This document shows positions 1 through 10,740 of a stretch of DNA of 64,000 bases, piece by piece. This DNA comes from Diogma glabrata. Its lineage: Eukaryota; Arthropoda; Insecta; Diptera; Cylindrotomidae. Every line of letters starts with the position of its first letter. Position 1 is the stretch's first letter. A program made the position numbers and the translations under genes. The notes below the pieces were generated by a model. The model searched no databases, was not told the DNA's origin, and saw only the letters and a list, made by a program, of their open reading frames with translations. The stretch covers positions 425,995,748 to 426,059,747 of the forward strand of contig OY856187.1 in NCBI GenBank assembly GCA_963693315.1, in the 5' to 3' direction.

Positions 1-103
1 CTATCTCGTTTTTGTTTTCTATCATTGTCATTGGGATAGCAAGAATTCACAGAACCGCAAAATTTTTTATGGCCTAGGCCAATTTTATCTTTGTGGTTTT
101 ATT

Positions 104-1381
104 GTGTTACTCGGTCTATTCCTTTTTGGCCTTGGGTTTTATTATTTCCCTTATAAAAATTTTAATTTTACCATTATTATTTATCAAAACATAATGCCTT
201 CTTCTGTCTCCAACTTCGTAATCTATTCCACTTATATCCAAGGTCCCTCTAAAAACTTTCTTAGCGTCCTATACCATCTTAACCAAAACTATCTACATTT
301 ACTAGCGCTAGGTGAGACTCAGGTTTCAAATATTGATAATGCCCGATTCGTTTGCAACAATTATTCACCAGAATTTGCATTTTTTGAACACCGTGGTGTA
401 ATGGTATATATACGCAATGATGTTAAATATTCAAGGCTCCTTCAGTATGAAACAAGCAGTATTTCTGAATTCTGCTTTATCTGGCTAAAAATCATCGTAA
501 ATAAGCATGACATATACTTGTGTTATTTATACCTTAGTCCGGTGTACCACCATAATCAAACCTTGGAAGCATTTAATTCTCTTACAGACACAATCGATGA
601 AATTTTAATCACCGCGCCTAATGCTGAAATTATATTAGCAGGTGATTTCAATGTCCACCACAAAGATTGGCTACGATTCTCAACCAAAACATCATTAGAT
701 GCTAAAATTCTTGCTGATTCCAATCAGCTTACTCAGTTAGTAGATAGGCCCACCCATATTCCAAATATTGCAAGCCATTCTTCTAACCTACTTGATCTTT
801 TCATGACAACATATTCTGCCAAATATACTTGCTCACTTGATGCTCCTCTTTGCAGATCAGATCATTGTGTAGTTTCGGCGTATTTTGAAATAAGTCCTCA
901 AGCACCAAGTCCAAAACTGTCTCCACCTCGAAAGGTTTGGCACTACATTAGATGTAACTGGCAGAAGCTTAATAAGTTCTATGACGAAATCTATGTGCGT
1001 TTATTTCTGCAGGGTAAAAATGTTGACCAAGCAACAGCATTGATCACGTTCATTATTCTACTGGAAATGAAAATTTTTATTCTAATCAGCTTTGTGAAAA
1101 AGAGAATTGGGTCCAAATCCTGGTTTTCTGATGAATGTAATATAGCAAAAATTAACAAAATGTTGGCGTTGACAAATACCAGAGCGATAAATCACCCAAC
1201 AGTAGATCTCTTTATATCAGGGCTAGAAACAACTGTCATAATGTGTTTAAAAAAACTAAATTTCTTTTTAACTCCAATGCGAAGCGTAAAATCTTACGCG
1301 CTAATAAAGGCAGCTGATCATAGTGGAACTTTATCCGAGAGGTTGGCAATAATTTTATCAAATCTTCTATCCATCCATTAA
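104..1381 (+). pseudogene. LINE endonuclease domain (EEP fold), degenerate
   Basis: This is the first-strand nicking endonuclease of a LINE. Seen in the translation: a glutamate in ALGETQV (about residue 70), the metal-site motif AGDFNVHHKDW (about 180-190) and the C-terminal SDHCVV motif (about 250). The N-terminal motif that normally reads like WN-x-x-G is altered to STYIQG, so the early active-site asparagine seems lost. The start assigned at 104 is only the first in-frame Met; real homology starts near 190. The frame is lost around 1250-1300, where the linker to the RT continues in another frame. Not expected to be functional. Confidence 0.85.
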
Positions 1382-1383
1382 TG

Positions 1384-3033
1384 GATAACCAGGGCAACCC
1401 TGTAACCGAAACTTGAGCTAAGGCAGATCTACTTGCGGCAAATTTTGCTGCTAACTCTGTAGTCGATGCTTCCGGTATAAATCCGCCAATCATTCCATAT
1501 GTCCAATCATCAATGAACAAAATCTACTTTCGTCCAAGAATTTTGCGTTCAACACTGCTTAATCTTGATCTTAGCAAATCTGCTGGTCCGGATGGTATAC
1601 AACCTATTGTATTAAAGCGTTGCGCCGAAACGCGGGTTTATCCACTAATTAGTCTCTTTCATTTATCCCTAAGCTCGGGCCTTTATCCATCAATGTGGAA
1701 ACTGACCAATGTTCAACCAGTTCCTAAAAAGGGCAACAAGTCTGACGCATCAAACTATCGACCCATTGCACTAACATCGATACTTGCTAAAGTTATGGAA
1801 AAAATTATCAATTATAAACTAATGGCATATCTTGAAAACAACCATCTGCTCCACGACCGCCAATATGGCTTTCGTGATCTACTGGTGATATAATGTCAGT
1901 CCTCACGGAGAAATGGGGTAAAGCAATTCATGACTTTGGTGAATCTCATATCATCTCCCTTGATATATCCAAGGCGTTTGACACAGTTTGGAATAGGGCT
2001 CTTAACAACAAATTAATTTCATTTGGAGTCTGTAAGATCTTAATCTGTTGGTTAGAAGTATTTTTATCCCATAGATCAATCAGGGTAATGCTGGATGGCG
2101 TTTTGTCGACTAAGTTCCCGATTCAAGCCGTTGTTCCTCGGGGTTCGGTTCTGTCACCAACTCTTTTCCTAATATTTATCAACGATTTGTTATCTATCAC
2201 CACAAACCTTATATATAGCTTTGCTGGCGACAGTACTATCTTCCATTCCTATTCTTTTAAAAAACAACCATCTAGTGTAAGTTCTTACTGTCATCGTAGA
2301 AAAATGATTGAATCCTTAGATGTAGATCTGGAATTAATCCTGGATTGGGGTAAACGGAACCTAAGGATATTTAATTCCATGAAGACGAAGTCGTGCGTTT
2401 TGTCCCATAAAACCTCATAGTATAGCGGCAATGCAACGTTTTCCATGCAAACACTACTAAACTCACCTACACTCAAACTTCTGGGCATTAATATCAATCA
2501 CAAACTGAAGTGGCATGATCATATTCTTTCCGTAGCAAAATTGGGATCCCAACGACTTGGATTCCTACGTCGCTGTAAAAGTTTTTTCACTCCATTGGAA
2601 CTAACGACCGATCCTCGAATTTGACTCCCATTTATGGGCTGCAGCACCAGAATCCTCTTTAGATTTTGTCGACAGAGTTCACAGGCGTGCATTGAAGTTG
2701 ATTGATGATCCAATAATAACATCGGGCTTGGATTCGCTGCATCATAGAAGAGTGGTTGGAGCTCTTTCACTATTTTACAGGTAGGTACTACTACTTTCCT
2801 CTAAGGAAATTAGAAACTTAATACCTCCACTCCGCAGATCTTCCCGAACCACAAGACAATCTTTACATTCCCATATGCATACCTTGGAGGTCTCATATGT
2901 GAGAACATCTAGCTATAATAACTCCTTTTTTTCACGCTCCGTATATTGGTGGAATCGATTACCGAAAAATGTTTTCCCCGCTTCATACAATCCACAAGCT
3001 TTTAAATCCACAAGCTCTATCCCAAATCCTTAA
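1384..3033 (+). pseudogene. LINE reverse transcriptase, frameshifted and catalytically dead
   Basis: Reverse transcriptase fingers, palm and thumb are spread over at least four frame segments. Visible motifs: LSKSAGPDGI (about 1570-1610), NYRPIALTSILAKVMEK (about 1753-1805), YGFR at 1863, then after a frameshift near 1875 the segment SLDISKAFDTVW (about 1957-1992) and GSVLSPTLFLIFINDL. The catalytic box that should read FADD is FAGD (about 2218-2232), so one catalytic aspartate is replaced by glycine. An in-frame TGA lies near 1414, and the frame changes again after 2420 and near 2620. The thumb ends at a stop at 3031-3033. Confidence 0.87.
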
Positions 3034-3129
3034 CTCTCCTTTCCTATCGTTAACACGTGCATAAAGCATTAGAGGTGTATAACCTAAGTGATTAACCCGA
3101 ACTATAAAAAAAATGAATGAAAAAGCACC

Positions 3130-3282
3130 TTATTCTTGTTTACTGAGTTTTGTTATTTTTTATTTTTACTATATACGCATTTCGAAAGCTATGCTGAAAC
3201 TAAAAACGTTTTTATACACCACAGATGATGAAAGCATAGCTTTTGAAATGCGTATATAGAAAAAAATAATAAACAAGAATAC
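3130..3282. repeat. Short fold-back (palindromic) repeat
   Basis: The left arm (about 3130-3207) and right arm (about 3233-3282) are inverted copies. Both contain TTCTTGTTTA, ATATACGCATTTC and AAAGCTATGCT. It sits just beyond the LINE tail and would fold as one hairpin. It looks like a small MITE; no target duplication was recognised. Confidence 0.7.
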
Positions 3283-5053
3283 TTTTAATTAATTATTTTT
3301 AAAAAATTATATTATTTTGTTTTGAACAAAGCAAAAAATGAATAATTGCTGGAAGATACCAACCGTCTTCACTATTAAAACTAATAAACACAGTTATTAG
3401 AAGAAACCAGCGGACTCCACTTTTCTAATTACAAACTATGAAAAACAGTCGGAATCTAAATGTTTTATTTTCTATAGTTAAAAATTTTGTTTAATCAGTT
3501 GAGATAGTAACTTGAATTTAATTCAAAAGCTTTTTAATTTAATTCCAAACCTTTTGAATTTAATTCAGAAAATCATCACAAACACACAATAAAATACTAG
3601 GTAGTACCACAAGTAATTTTATTAATAAAAGATTTCAAAAAAATAAACAATTGTATCAAGCGCTACAGAATTTGTCCGAGCTTAATAACCTCATGAGCAA
3701 CCTTTTTGTAGTTGATTGAGCTATGTTATAATTATTCAGTCTAAAATAAAATCGATAAACTAATGACAATGGTTACTTCATAATTTAATAAAAAAGTGTA
3801 AGAGATAAAAACAATTTTTTCAAAAAAATTGCAGAAGCAAAACTAAAATTTGGTTGCCAATCATCCAGCTAGTCGCATATTTCTTAATCATGTGACGCAC
3901 TGTACTTGTTAACGATTATCACCCACATATAGATCTACATAAGGGCTCGTTTCTTTCTGCAAGGAATAACGTGGCATCTTCAAGATATATGCCAAAATTT
4001 TTTTAATTAATCGAATCAGCATGTTTAGCATTGAGTCCCACTACTTTAATCACTATCTTTGATCCCATAGCTACATACCATGATAACCGTTTTCTTTTAG
4101 TATATATTCAGAATGATTAATTAACGATAAGGTCTGAAAACACACATTTTGAACAATATATAGCAAAAGTGGCCTCTGTTGGGAATCGAAACCGACACCC
4201 TGGAGATTAATATATGATATCTCACGTTAATTCGTATGTTAATAGTGGGAAGTGGAGTACGCATGGTTGTCGCATTGTAGAACAAAAATTAAATAATATT
4301 ACAAATCATCGAAAAATGATCCTTTCTTCCTCCGTTATAAAGGAAATTAGCCACCATGAAATGGGACGCTAAGCATGTGGTAACACATATTTTTTTCTTC
4401 GCCAGCATAGATAAGAAAACAAAACCGAAAATATTTGGGTCTATTAATACCTCAAAACGCATGTTGATGTGAACGTAGGTCTTAAAAGGTTTTTATGTGT
4501 TGTTGTGACACATATTGTAATTCCTACTACACAGTACATTTTATTAGTAAATGAAAGTAAATTGAGGAAGTTTGATCTTTAATTAATCAAGCTTAAAGTT
4601 TCAGTGGTTTTGATCTAACTGATATTATAACCCTTTTTTCTAACATTCTTGATACATACTTTTTCCAACATTTTTTTCTCGGAATAATTTGAGCCAAATT
4701 TTGGTGTTACGTTTGAGCCACAAAAATAAAGAAATTTACTTTTTATCGAAGATTATTAAAAATGAGTGTAACATCAATCATAATTTAATAATATGTGTAA
4801 AACTTTATATTCGTATACTTAGTCAACGATATAACTATGGAGTGAGACAGTCTGTAATATGACACAGAAACAGATATACAGATCATAATATGAATATAAA
4901 AATTTACTTCACTTTATATCTGGCTAATCAACAAATTGATAAATTAATCGAAATCGAGTATATTTATATTTACTAAGTATAATATTGTTAATTGATTTGA
5001 GTTAATTTTAGTTAGCATAAGCGTAAATAAAAAGTCCCTTTTCTTGTTAACAA
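3283..5053. other. AT-rich intergenic sequence with two dispersed-repeat patches
   Basis: I see no convincing coding sequence here. Part of 4150-4400 resembles 7435-7560 (shared GATATCTCACGTTAA-like and GAGTACGCA blocks). 4477-4540 resembles 58193-58268 (shared AGGTCTTAAAAGG and TGTGACACATATTGTAAT). Confidence 0.5.
4150..4400. repeat. Dispersed repeat, partner of 7290-7600
   Basis: The stretch has ATCTCACG-TAA-TC-TATGT-AAT-G blocks followed by GGAGTACGCA-GGT-GTC and then a CGAAAAATGATCCTT block, in the same order as at 7440-7560. It contains a run like a Pol III box B on the minus strand (GGTTTCGATTCCC), so a SINE is possible. The boundaries are not defined. Confidence 0.4.
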
Positions 5054-5938
5054 ACTTGTTTGAGGATTTTTTCTTTTTTTTTTTAGGGGGAATAGAGCGG
5101 TTCTAAACTTCGAGAATTTTGTGATTTTTGGCTTGAAGGCTTGTTTTCAAAGATTCGGTTCTGGTAGATATAGACACTCTTTGTTTGTTTTATTTTAAAG
5201 AATAGAGATGCAATTTAAAAAAAAACTGTTATTTATAAAAATTATTAGCAAATTCCTATTAATTATAAACAAATAAAATGTTAAAATCAATTTTTAGTCA
5301 TTATCTAACAAAAATAAAAAGTGTTTTGTATGACCATCGTATTCTACGTTCAATTTTCAATAAGAAACGTATATTTCATTAATGAAGAAATGAGTTTTTC
5401 TGTTAGAAATAAACTAATTTATCGAGCGCGAGACGATAATAGTTATTTATTTATCTAGAACGAAAAGTGAAACTTTAAAGTACAAGCTAGTTGTTTACTA
5501 GTGAGTTAAATTACTAGTGAGTACCTTTAAAAACACTTTTCTTTCACACACCAGTCCGGCGCTGAAAAAATTAACTTATTTGTAACAGTAAAACTCATTT
5601 ATTCATTAATTAAATATACGGTTCTTATTAAAAATTGAACGTAGAATACGATGATTACACTAAACACTCTTTATTTATTTTGGATAATAACTAAAAACTG
5701 ATTTTAAAATTTTATTTATTTATAACAATAGGCATTTGTTAATAGTTTTTATAAATAACAGTTTTTTTTTAAACTGCATCTCTATTCCTTAAAATAAAAC
5801 AAACAAAGAGTGTCTATATCTACCAGAACCGAAGTTATGAATCTTTGAAAACAAGCCTTCAAGCCAAAAATCACAAAATTCTAGAAATTTAGAACCGCTC
5901 TATTTCCCCTAAAAAAAAAAAAAAATCCTCAAACAAGT
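5054..5938. mobile_element. Fold-back element with about 370-bp inverted arms
   Basis: The left arm (about 5054-5420) and right arm (about 5567-5938) are inverted copies with about 90% similarity by eye. Shared blocks include ACTTGTTTGAGGATT at the tips, GAGCGGTTCTAAA, ACACTCTTTGTTTGTTTTA and CGTAGAATACGATG. The central 146 bp holds a smaller palindromic module (5457-5540) that recurs at 42358-42455. No transposase is encoded. A third partial copy of the inner arm lies at 6057-6119. Confidence 0.85.
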
Positions 5939-6056
5939 ATATCGTTATATTTATATAGAAACCGTAAAATTTTTCAGCTGAATCAAAAATGTCTTAGTCA
6001 CATTTAGTCCTAATCTGTTCGGTATGTAAAAGAATAGCCCATATATGGAATTTTTT

Positions 6057-6119
6057 GTCGTCTCGCGCTCGATAAATTAATTTATTTCTTACAGTAAATA
6101 TCATTTCTCCATTAAAAAA
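6057..6119 (-). repeat. Partial third copy of the fold-back inner arm
   Basis: Read on the minus strand this matches about 5375-5440, including the block CGAGCGCGAGACGA and the ATGAGTTTTTCTGTTAGAAA-like stretch. It suggests that the parental element was longer or was tandemly arranged. Confidence 0.65.
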
Positions 6120-6305
6120 TATTGCGACGCTGATGCACAGGCTGACTTCACCACAGCTCTGGAAACATAGTGTTCTGGATATATAATGAGCTAATATCCA
6201 TCAAATACTTTAATTAAAAGCTAACCAATGTTATAGACTTCGTAGTTCTAATTATAAAAATATTAAAGAAAGCAGTAGTATACATTCTGTTGCACGAGAA
6301 AGGGT

Positions 6306-7290
6306 AAAAAAAATTATTTAACCGAAAGTGATAAACCGGAAGCTAGGGTGCAGGACTGTTGTGAACCGTGCTAAATGTTTATGTACCAAGATTCATCCAA
6401 TTCGATTATCAGGTACAGAAGTTATTGAGTTTGTTCACTATACCTAAAAAAACTAATCAGTTCCTTGCCATACATATTTCCATATTTTTGCGAAGTGTCA
6501 TCCAAATTACTTAACGAACGAATGTTGTATGCTGCCAACAAACATTGAAACAATAAACAGGTGTTCGGGAGGACCCCCACCACTTATCCCATTATTGTCC
6601 AAAAACTAATCAGTTCTTTGTCATTTAAGTCTCCATCTTGTTCCAAAGTGTCATTAAATTGATTACTGAATGAAGTCTGTATGCTCCCAACAAACTTTAA
6701 AAACAAAGTATGAAAAGTCAGCAGTTGTATGGTAGACCCCTCCGCCACTTTGATCAATGTGTCCAAAAAATGGTAATTATCTTCTCACACTAATTGGACC
6801 CTTTTCCATAAGTTTCATCATACTCACTTCATTATTGTAGGCTGTAGTGTGCATAAACACACTGAAAAAACTTCAAAAAAGTACAAACAAAAATTTTACC
6901 GCAAGTGAAAAACCGGAAGTTGGGATGCAGAACTATTATGAACCGTACTAAATACTCATGTACCAAGTTTCAGTTAATTCGATTATCAGGTACAGATGTT
7001 ATAGAGCTTTCAAAAAACAGGTGCTCCAGGGACCCACACAATTTTGCTCACTATCGCTTAAAAACTAATCAGTTCCTTGTCATACATGTTTGCATCTTTT
7101 TCCAAGTGTCATCAAAATTCATTCACGAACGAATAAAACATCCCGACAAACATAAAAGCATTGTGGAAAAACCCACCTGTTGTATGGTGGACCCCCAACG
7201 CTTTATCCAATGTACTCCAAAAGCTAAAAAAATCTCTCTTATGTTACTTGAAAGCTTTACCAACGTTTCATGAAAATTGATCGGTAATTG
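6306..7290. repeat. Tandem non-coding repeat, two long units with shorter subrepeats
   Basis: Unit one starts near 6318 (AACCGAAAGTGATAAACCGG) and unit two near 6897 (CCGCAAGTGAAAAACCGG). Both continue with GTACCAAG-TTCA, TTCGATTATCAGGTACAGA and AACTAATCAGTTCCTTG. The AACTAATCAGTTC block also occurs at 6602, giving an internal subrepeat. The 122-codon ORF at 6905-7273 is a chance reading of this repeat. No coding homology was recognised. Confidence 0.65.
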
Positions 7291-7600
7291 TAGGCTACAG
7301 TAGGGATTCGGAAGAGCTAATGAGCGGTACCACTACGGAACGCTGCCCAGCTAAGACTGAAAGTGCTGCCGTTGACTAATTAAAGTTCGTCCGCCAGCGC
7401 CCCAAGATATCATCTTGGCTAATGACATCTCCTGCCATTGCCAGTGGTATGTGACATCTCACGCTAACTCATATGTCAATGGCAGGGACTAGAGTACGCA
7501 GGGTAGTCAGACCCGTAGATCAACACTGATCATAATCGATAAAAATCGATCCTTCCTGCGGAGAGTATGAATAATATGTAATTGAAAGTGAGGATACTGA
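7290..7600. repeat. GC-richer dispersed repeat
   Basis: This stretch is clearly less AT-rich than its surroundings and contains GACATCTCACGCTAACTCA and GAGTACGCAGGGTAGTCAG, paralogous to 4195-4275. It may be a SINE or the terminal part of a larger element. Confidence 0.4.
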
Positions 7601-9333
7601 AAATAAACATATTTTGCTTGTAGTCAAGATGTCACCATGGAAGAAAAAAAACAAAATTTTTAAAAATTTTAAAATGCGAAACAGCCTTTTTGATATTATT
7701 TTAAAGCATAAATGACATATATCTAAAACATCTCAAAATTTTAACGCGATATATAAAAATTCAGACATTGGCAAAGTAAAAGCGGTAAAACTTTCGATTA
7801 TGTCAATTTCTGACAAAAGATTTTACAGTACCGTTAAGTATTTTAATTTTGGTACTAAATCTTCTATCCTTCTATCATTGACGGTGATTTAATAGTCAGC
7901 CAAATCCAGTCTTCAGGAGTTAATATGAGGAAACAACAGTTTAAACTTAAAATTGTCACAAAACTTTTAAAGATATGTCAAACAGTAACAAAATGATCGA
8001 AATTTAACATATATCTTGATTCCATACATAATAGTTCCACTGTTGCTATTCTCGTTGTTTTGCTAAATATCGTCATAAGCAGCGCTTGGAAGAAATTAAA
8101 TACACATCATGCTTCAAACACATAACTTTCACCGTTTTACTCGTTAATCGATTTGTGCAAACAGCCTGTCAATATCTCTCACAGTCATAGTGACAGAATT
8201 AAGAGTTACTTTTTTATCCACACAGCAAAAAAATGGAACGTTTCAATCCACAAAAGTTTAAAGAAAGCGTGTTTGTGACATTTCCACTCAAATGCAATCA
8301 TATCTTGGAAAATAGCTGTATTATAATTTTATTAAAAAAATTAAAGCAAGACATAATTAAAAGTCTTTGAATCAAAGTCCTTTTGAATCCTGTGTTTAAT
8401 TTTCCACAATATTTCTTTTTTCTTATAATCCAATTATAACAAGATTAAAATAAACGTTTTTTAGAAATCTAATCTTTTTTACCTTACTTATATGTTTTTA
8501 TTGTCCTTTAAATTTTAATTTGTGACCTTTTCCAGTTCCATCTAGAATCTTTAATTAGATTTTTGGAATTTACCTGTGAATATAAAAGTTATAATATAAT
8601 TAAACCCAATTAAATTTAAAACAGATCTGACAATTTTTTGAAACTACATATTAGAGAAACTTATAATCAACTGTTTACACATAAAAACTTTTGTTCAAAA
8701 TTACAAAAAATGAACTTGAGTTTTTAAGAGTTGAGTAGGTCACCAGGGAGGGATTTTATTTTTTTTAAATAATTAACAAAACTTTGGTATTACCTACTTA
8801 ATGTAATTAAATTGATGTTTTGTGATAACATATCAAACATATAAGATATTTATTCATTTTTGAGAAACAATCGTTTTTATATTAATATAGCATTTTTGTA
8901 ATTCTATGACATTGTAAGACCGTTCCGAAAGTTTCGAAAATTTATAATTATCTAGAAGCCAGTCGATATGGTTGATACACGCCAAAATTTTAACTAATTA
9001 GCTAAGAGAATAAATAGCATTTAACAAAATATTTACATATAATGGTGATTTCAAATCTTATATTTATTCCAACTTTATCAGACATATCTCAAAATGCGCA
9101 TTTCATCAAGTCTTTCAACCAGACTTTCGTGTTTATAGTTTTAAACTTGTCTTGTTTTGTTTTCTTTTTACACTTTGACACTTACATTTATTTTGTTTTT
9201 AAAATGTTTTAAATACTATTATCGTGCAACAAATAATTTAATGAATAAATAATTAAAATGATGTTTATAAAATTTGTTTTAATTATAAACGATTTAAAAA
9301 TAGGTTTCTCAACATAAGTGTACTAAATACAGG
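7601..9333. other. AT-rich sequence, no gene recognised
   Basis: I see nothing firm here. A short plus-strand reading near 8190-8260 (KKWN in context) faintly recalls the C-terminus of a LINE ORF2, but it is too decayed to call. Confidence 0.4.
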
Positions 9334-10740
9334 AAATATGGAGGGGCTAAAATCTCACAGCTCTGAGATATCAAGACTTCGGTCTGGGTTAAGGATTTTG
9401 ATATAGTTTTCGGCAAAAAACTTTCACGAGGACATGGTTTTTAGTTTTGGGCAGCGATGTATATCAAACATAACTCTTTGTTAAAGTACAAGTATTTTTT
9501 TATCTCTGTTTAGAAATTTATTACAAAGCTAACATAAATAGATTTCTTTCCAAATTCCAAAAATATTCCAAAAATTAGTATAAAATTAAATATTTAAACT
9601 TTTACTAAATTCCAATAATATTCCGAAAATTCTTAAAAATTCAAATTTTTTCCAAAATTCTAAAAATATCGCAAAAAAGATCACAAAATCAAAAATTGAA
9701 ACTTTTTTCAAAAAAAATTATAATAAAATCAAAAATTTAAAATTTTTCAAAATTCTAAAAATATTCCAAAAATTCTTACAAAAATTAGAACTTTTCCATA
9801 ATTCTAAAAATATTGCAAAAATTATTACAAAATTAAAAATACAAACTTTTTTTTCAAAATTCCAAAAATATTTCAAAAACTATAACAATTTCAAAAATGT
9901 CCATGTTAAATTTCATTTTCAATTACATTTACGTCATAAAAACAGCTACATTTTTTTTTCCAAAAAATTGGCTAAAAAAATAAATGAAATCATTTTTTGG
10001 CACACTTGACATTATTTTTTGACAAACTTATAATGCCATAATTCTCTATGATAATAATAAAATTTCATGTCATACAAATTATTAATTTTATTTTTTTCCG
10101 AAAAATCGGGTAAAAAGGTAAATAAAAATCTTTCTTTTGACACACCTGACAACATTTTTTTGACAAGCTTATAATGCCGTAATTATCAATAATAATAATA
10201 AAATTTCATTTCAAACAAATAATTAGTTTTTTATTTTTTCCAAAAAATTGGGTAAAAAATAAATAAAAATCTTTCTTTTGACACACTTGACAACATTTTT
10301 TGACAAACTTGTAATGCAATAATCTAGATTTTCGTCTCACATACCAATCTCTACCATCAAGATTTCTCCAAATTCAATGTTCCCACTCGTAATCACTTAA
10401 AATGATTGTTTTTTAAGCAAAAAATATGCAAATTTCCTTGTTTTGACACACCTGACGATTTTTTGACACACTTCCGGTACAGTTATCGAACACATCGTCC
10501 TTTCGGCTCTTCCCATTGAGTAAACCTATTATTAGAAAAAAAAATTTTGAAATCCGTACAGCGGTTGTCTAGATTTCGTAGGTTGTGACGACCGGACGAC
10601 GGCCGGCCGGCAGACAGACATACTTTTTGTTTTGCTTTTTTAGAATCAGTAGGTTCTAAAACGTCGAGAAATGCCAAAAAAGTGGGGGTAAGAATTTCAC
10701 CTTTAGATCATGAATGTAAACTTAGGTCTCTCAGACCAAA
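9334..10740 (-). mobile_element. Non-coding repeat element, copy 1 (minus orientation)
   Basis: This is the reverse complement of the element at 14622-16396. The low-coordinate end carries GGAGGGGCTAAAATCTCACAG and GACTTCGGTCTGGGTTAAGG; the high-coordinate end carries CTTAGGTCTCTCAGACC. In between are an A/T-rich array with AATTCTAAAAATATTCC-like units (about 9540-9900) and several about 100-140 bp units built on TTGACACACTTGACA (about 9990-10330), then a GC-rich CGGCCGGCCGG island near 10600. Both ends contain a TTCGGTCTG motif in inverted orientation. No transposase was seen. Confidence 0.85.

Larger units (their letters stand above)
1..3123 (+). mobile_element. Decayed LINE (non-LTR retrotransposon, CR1/Jockey-like)
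   Basis: An apurinic-type endonuclease remnant is followed by a reverse transcriptase remnant in the same orientation, which is the ORF2 layout of LINEs. The coding part is broken by frameshifts and stops. It ends with a C-terminal WNRLP-type motif near 2950 and a stop at 3031-3033. The unit then runs into an A-rich, ATGAA-containing tail at about 3108-3123, which I take as the 3' end. The 5' end and any ORF1 lie before the window. The RT motif order and the C-terminal motif fit the CR1/Jockey superfamily; the exact clade cannot be fixed by eye. Confidence 0.88.

Noticed and set aside
3840..4130. Coding-like plus-strand stretch around HPHIDLHKGSFLSARNNV
   Set aside because: Short, no splice sites, stops on both sides and no family recognised.
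6905..7273. 122-codon ORF
   Set aside because: It lies in a tandem non-coding repeat, and the sister unit does not keep the frame.
8120..8290. LINE ORF2 C-terminal remnant
   Set aside because: A KKWN phrase recalls the terminal motif, but the surrounding frames are too broken to support a call.
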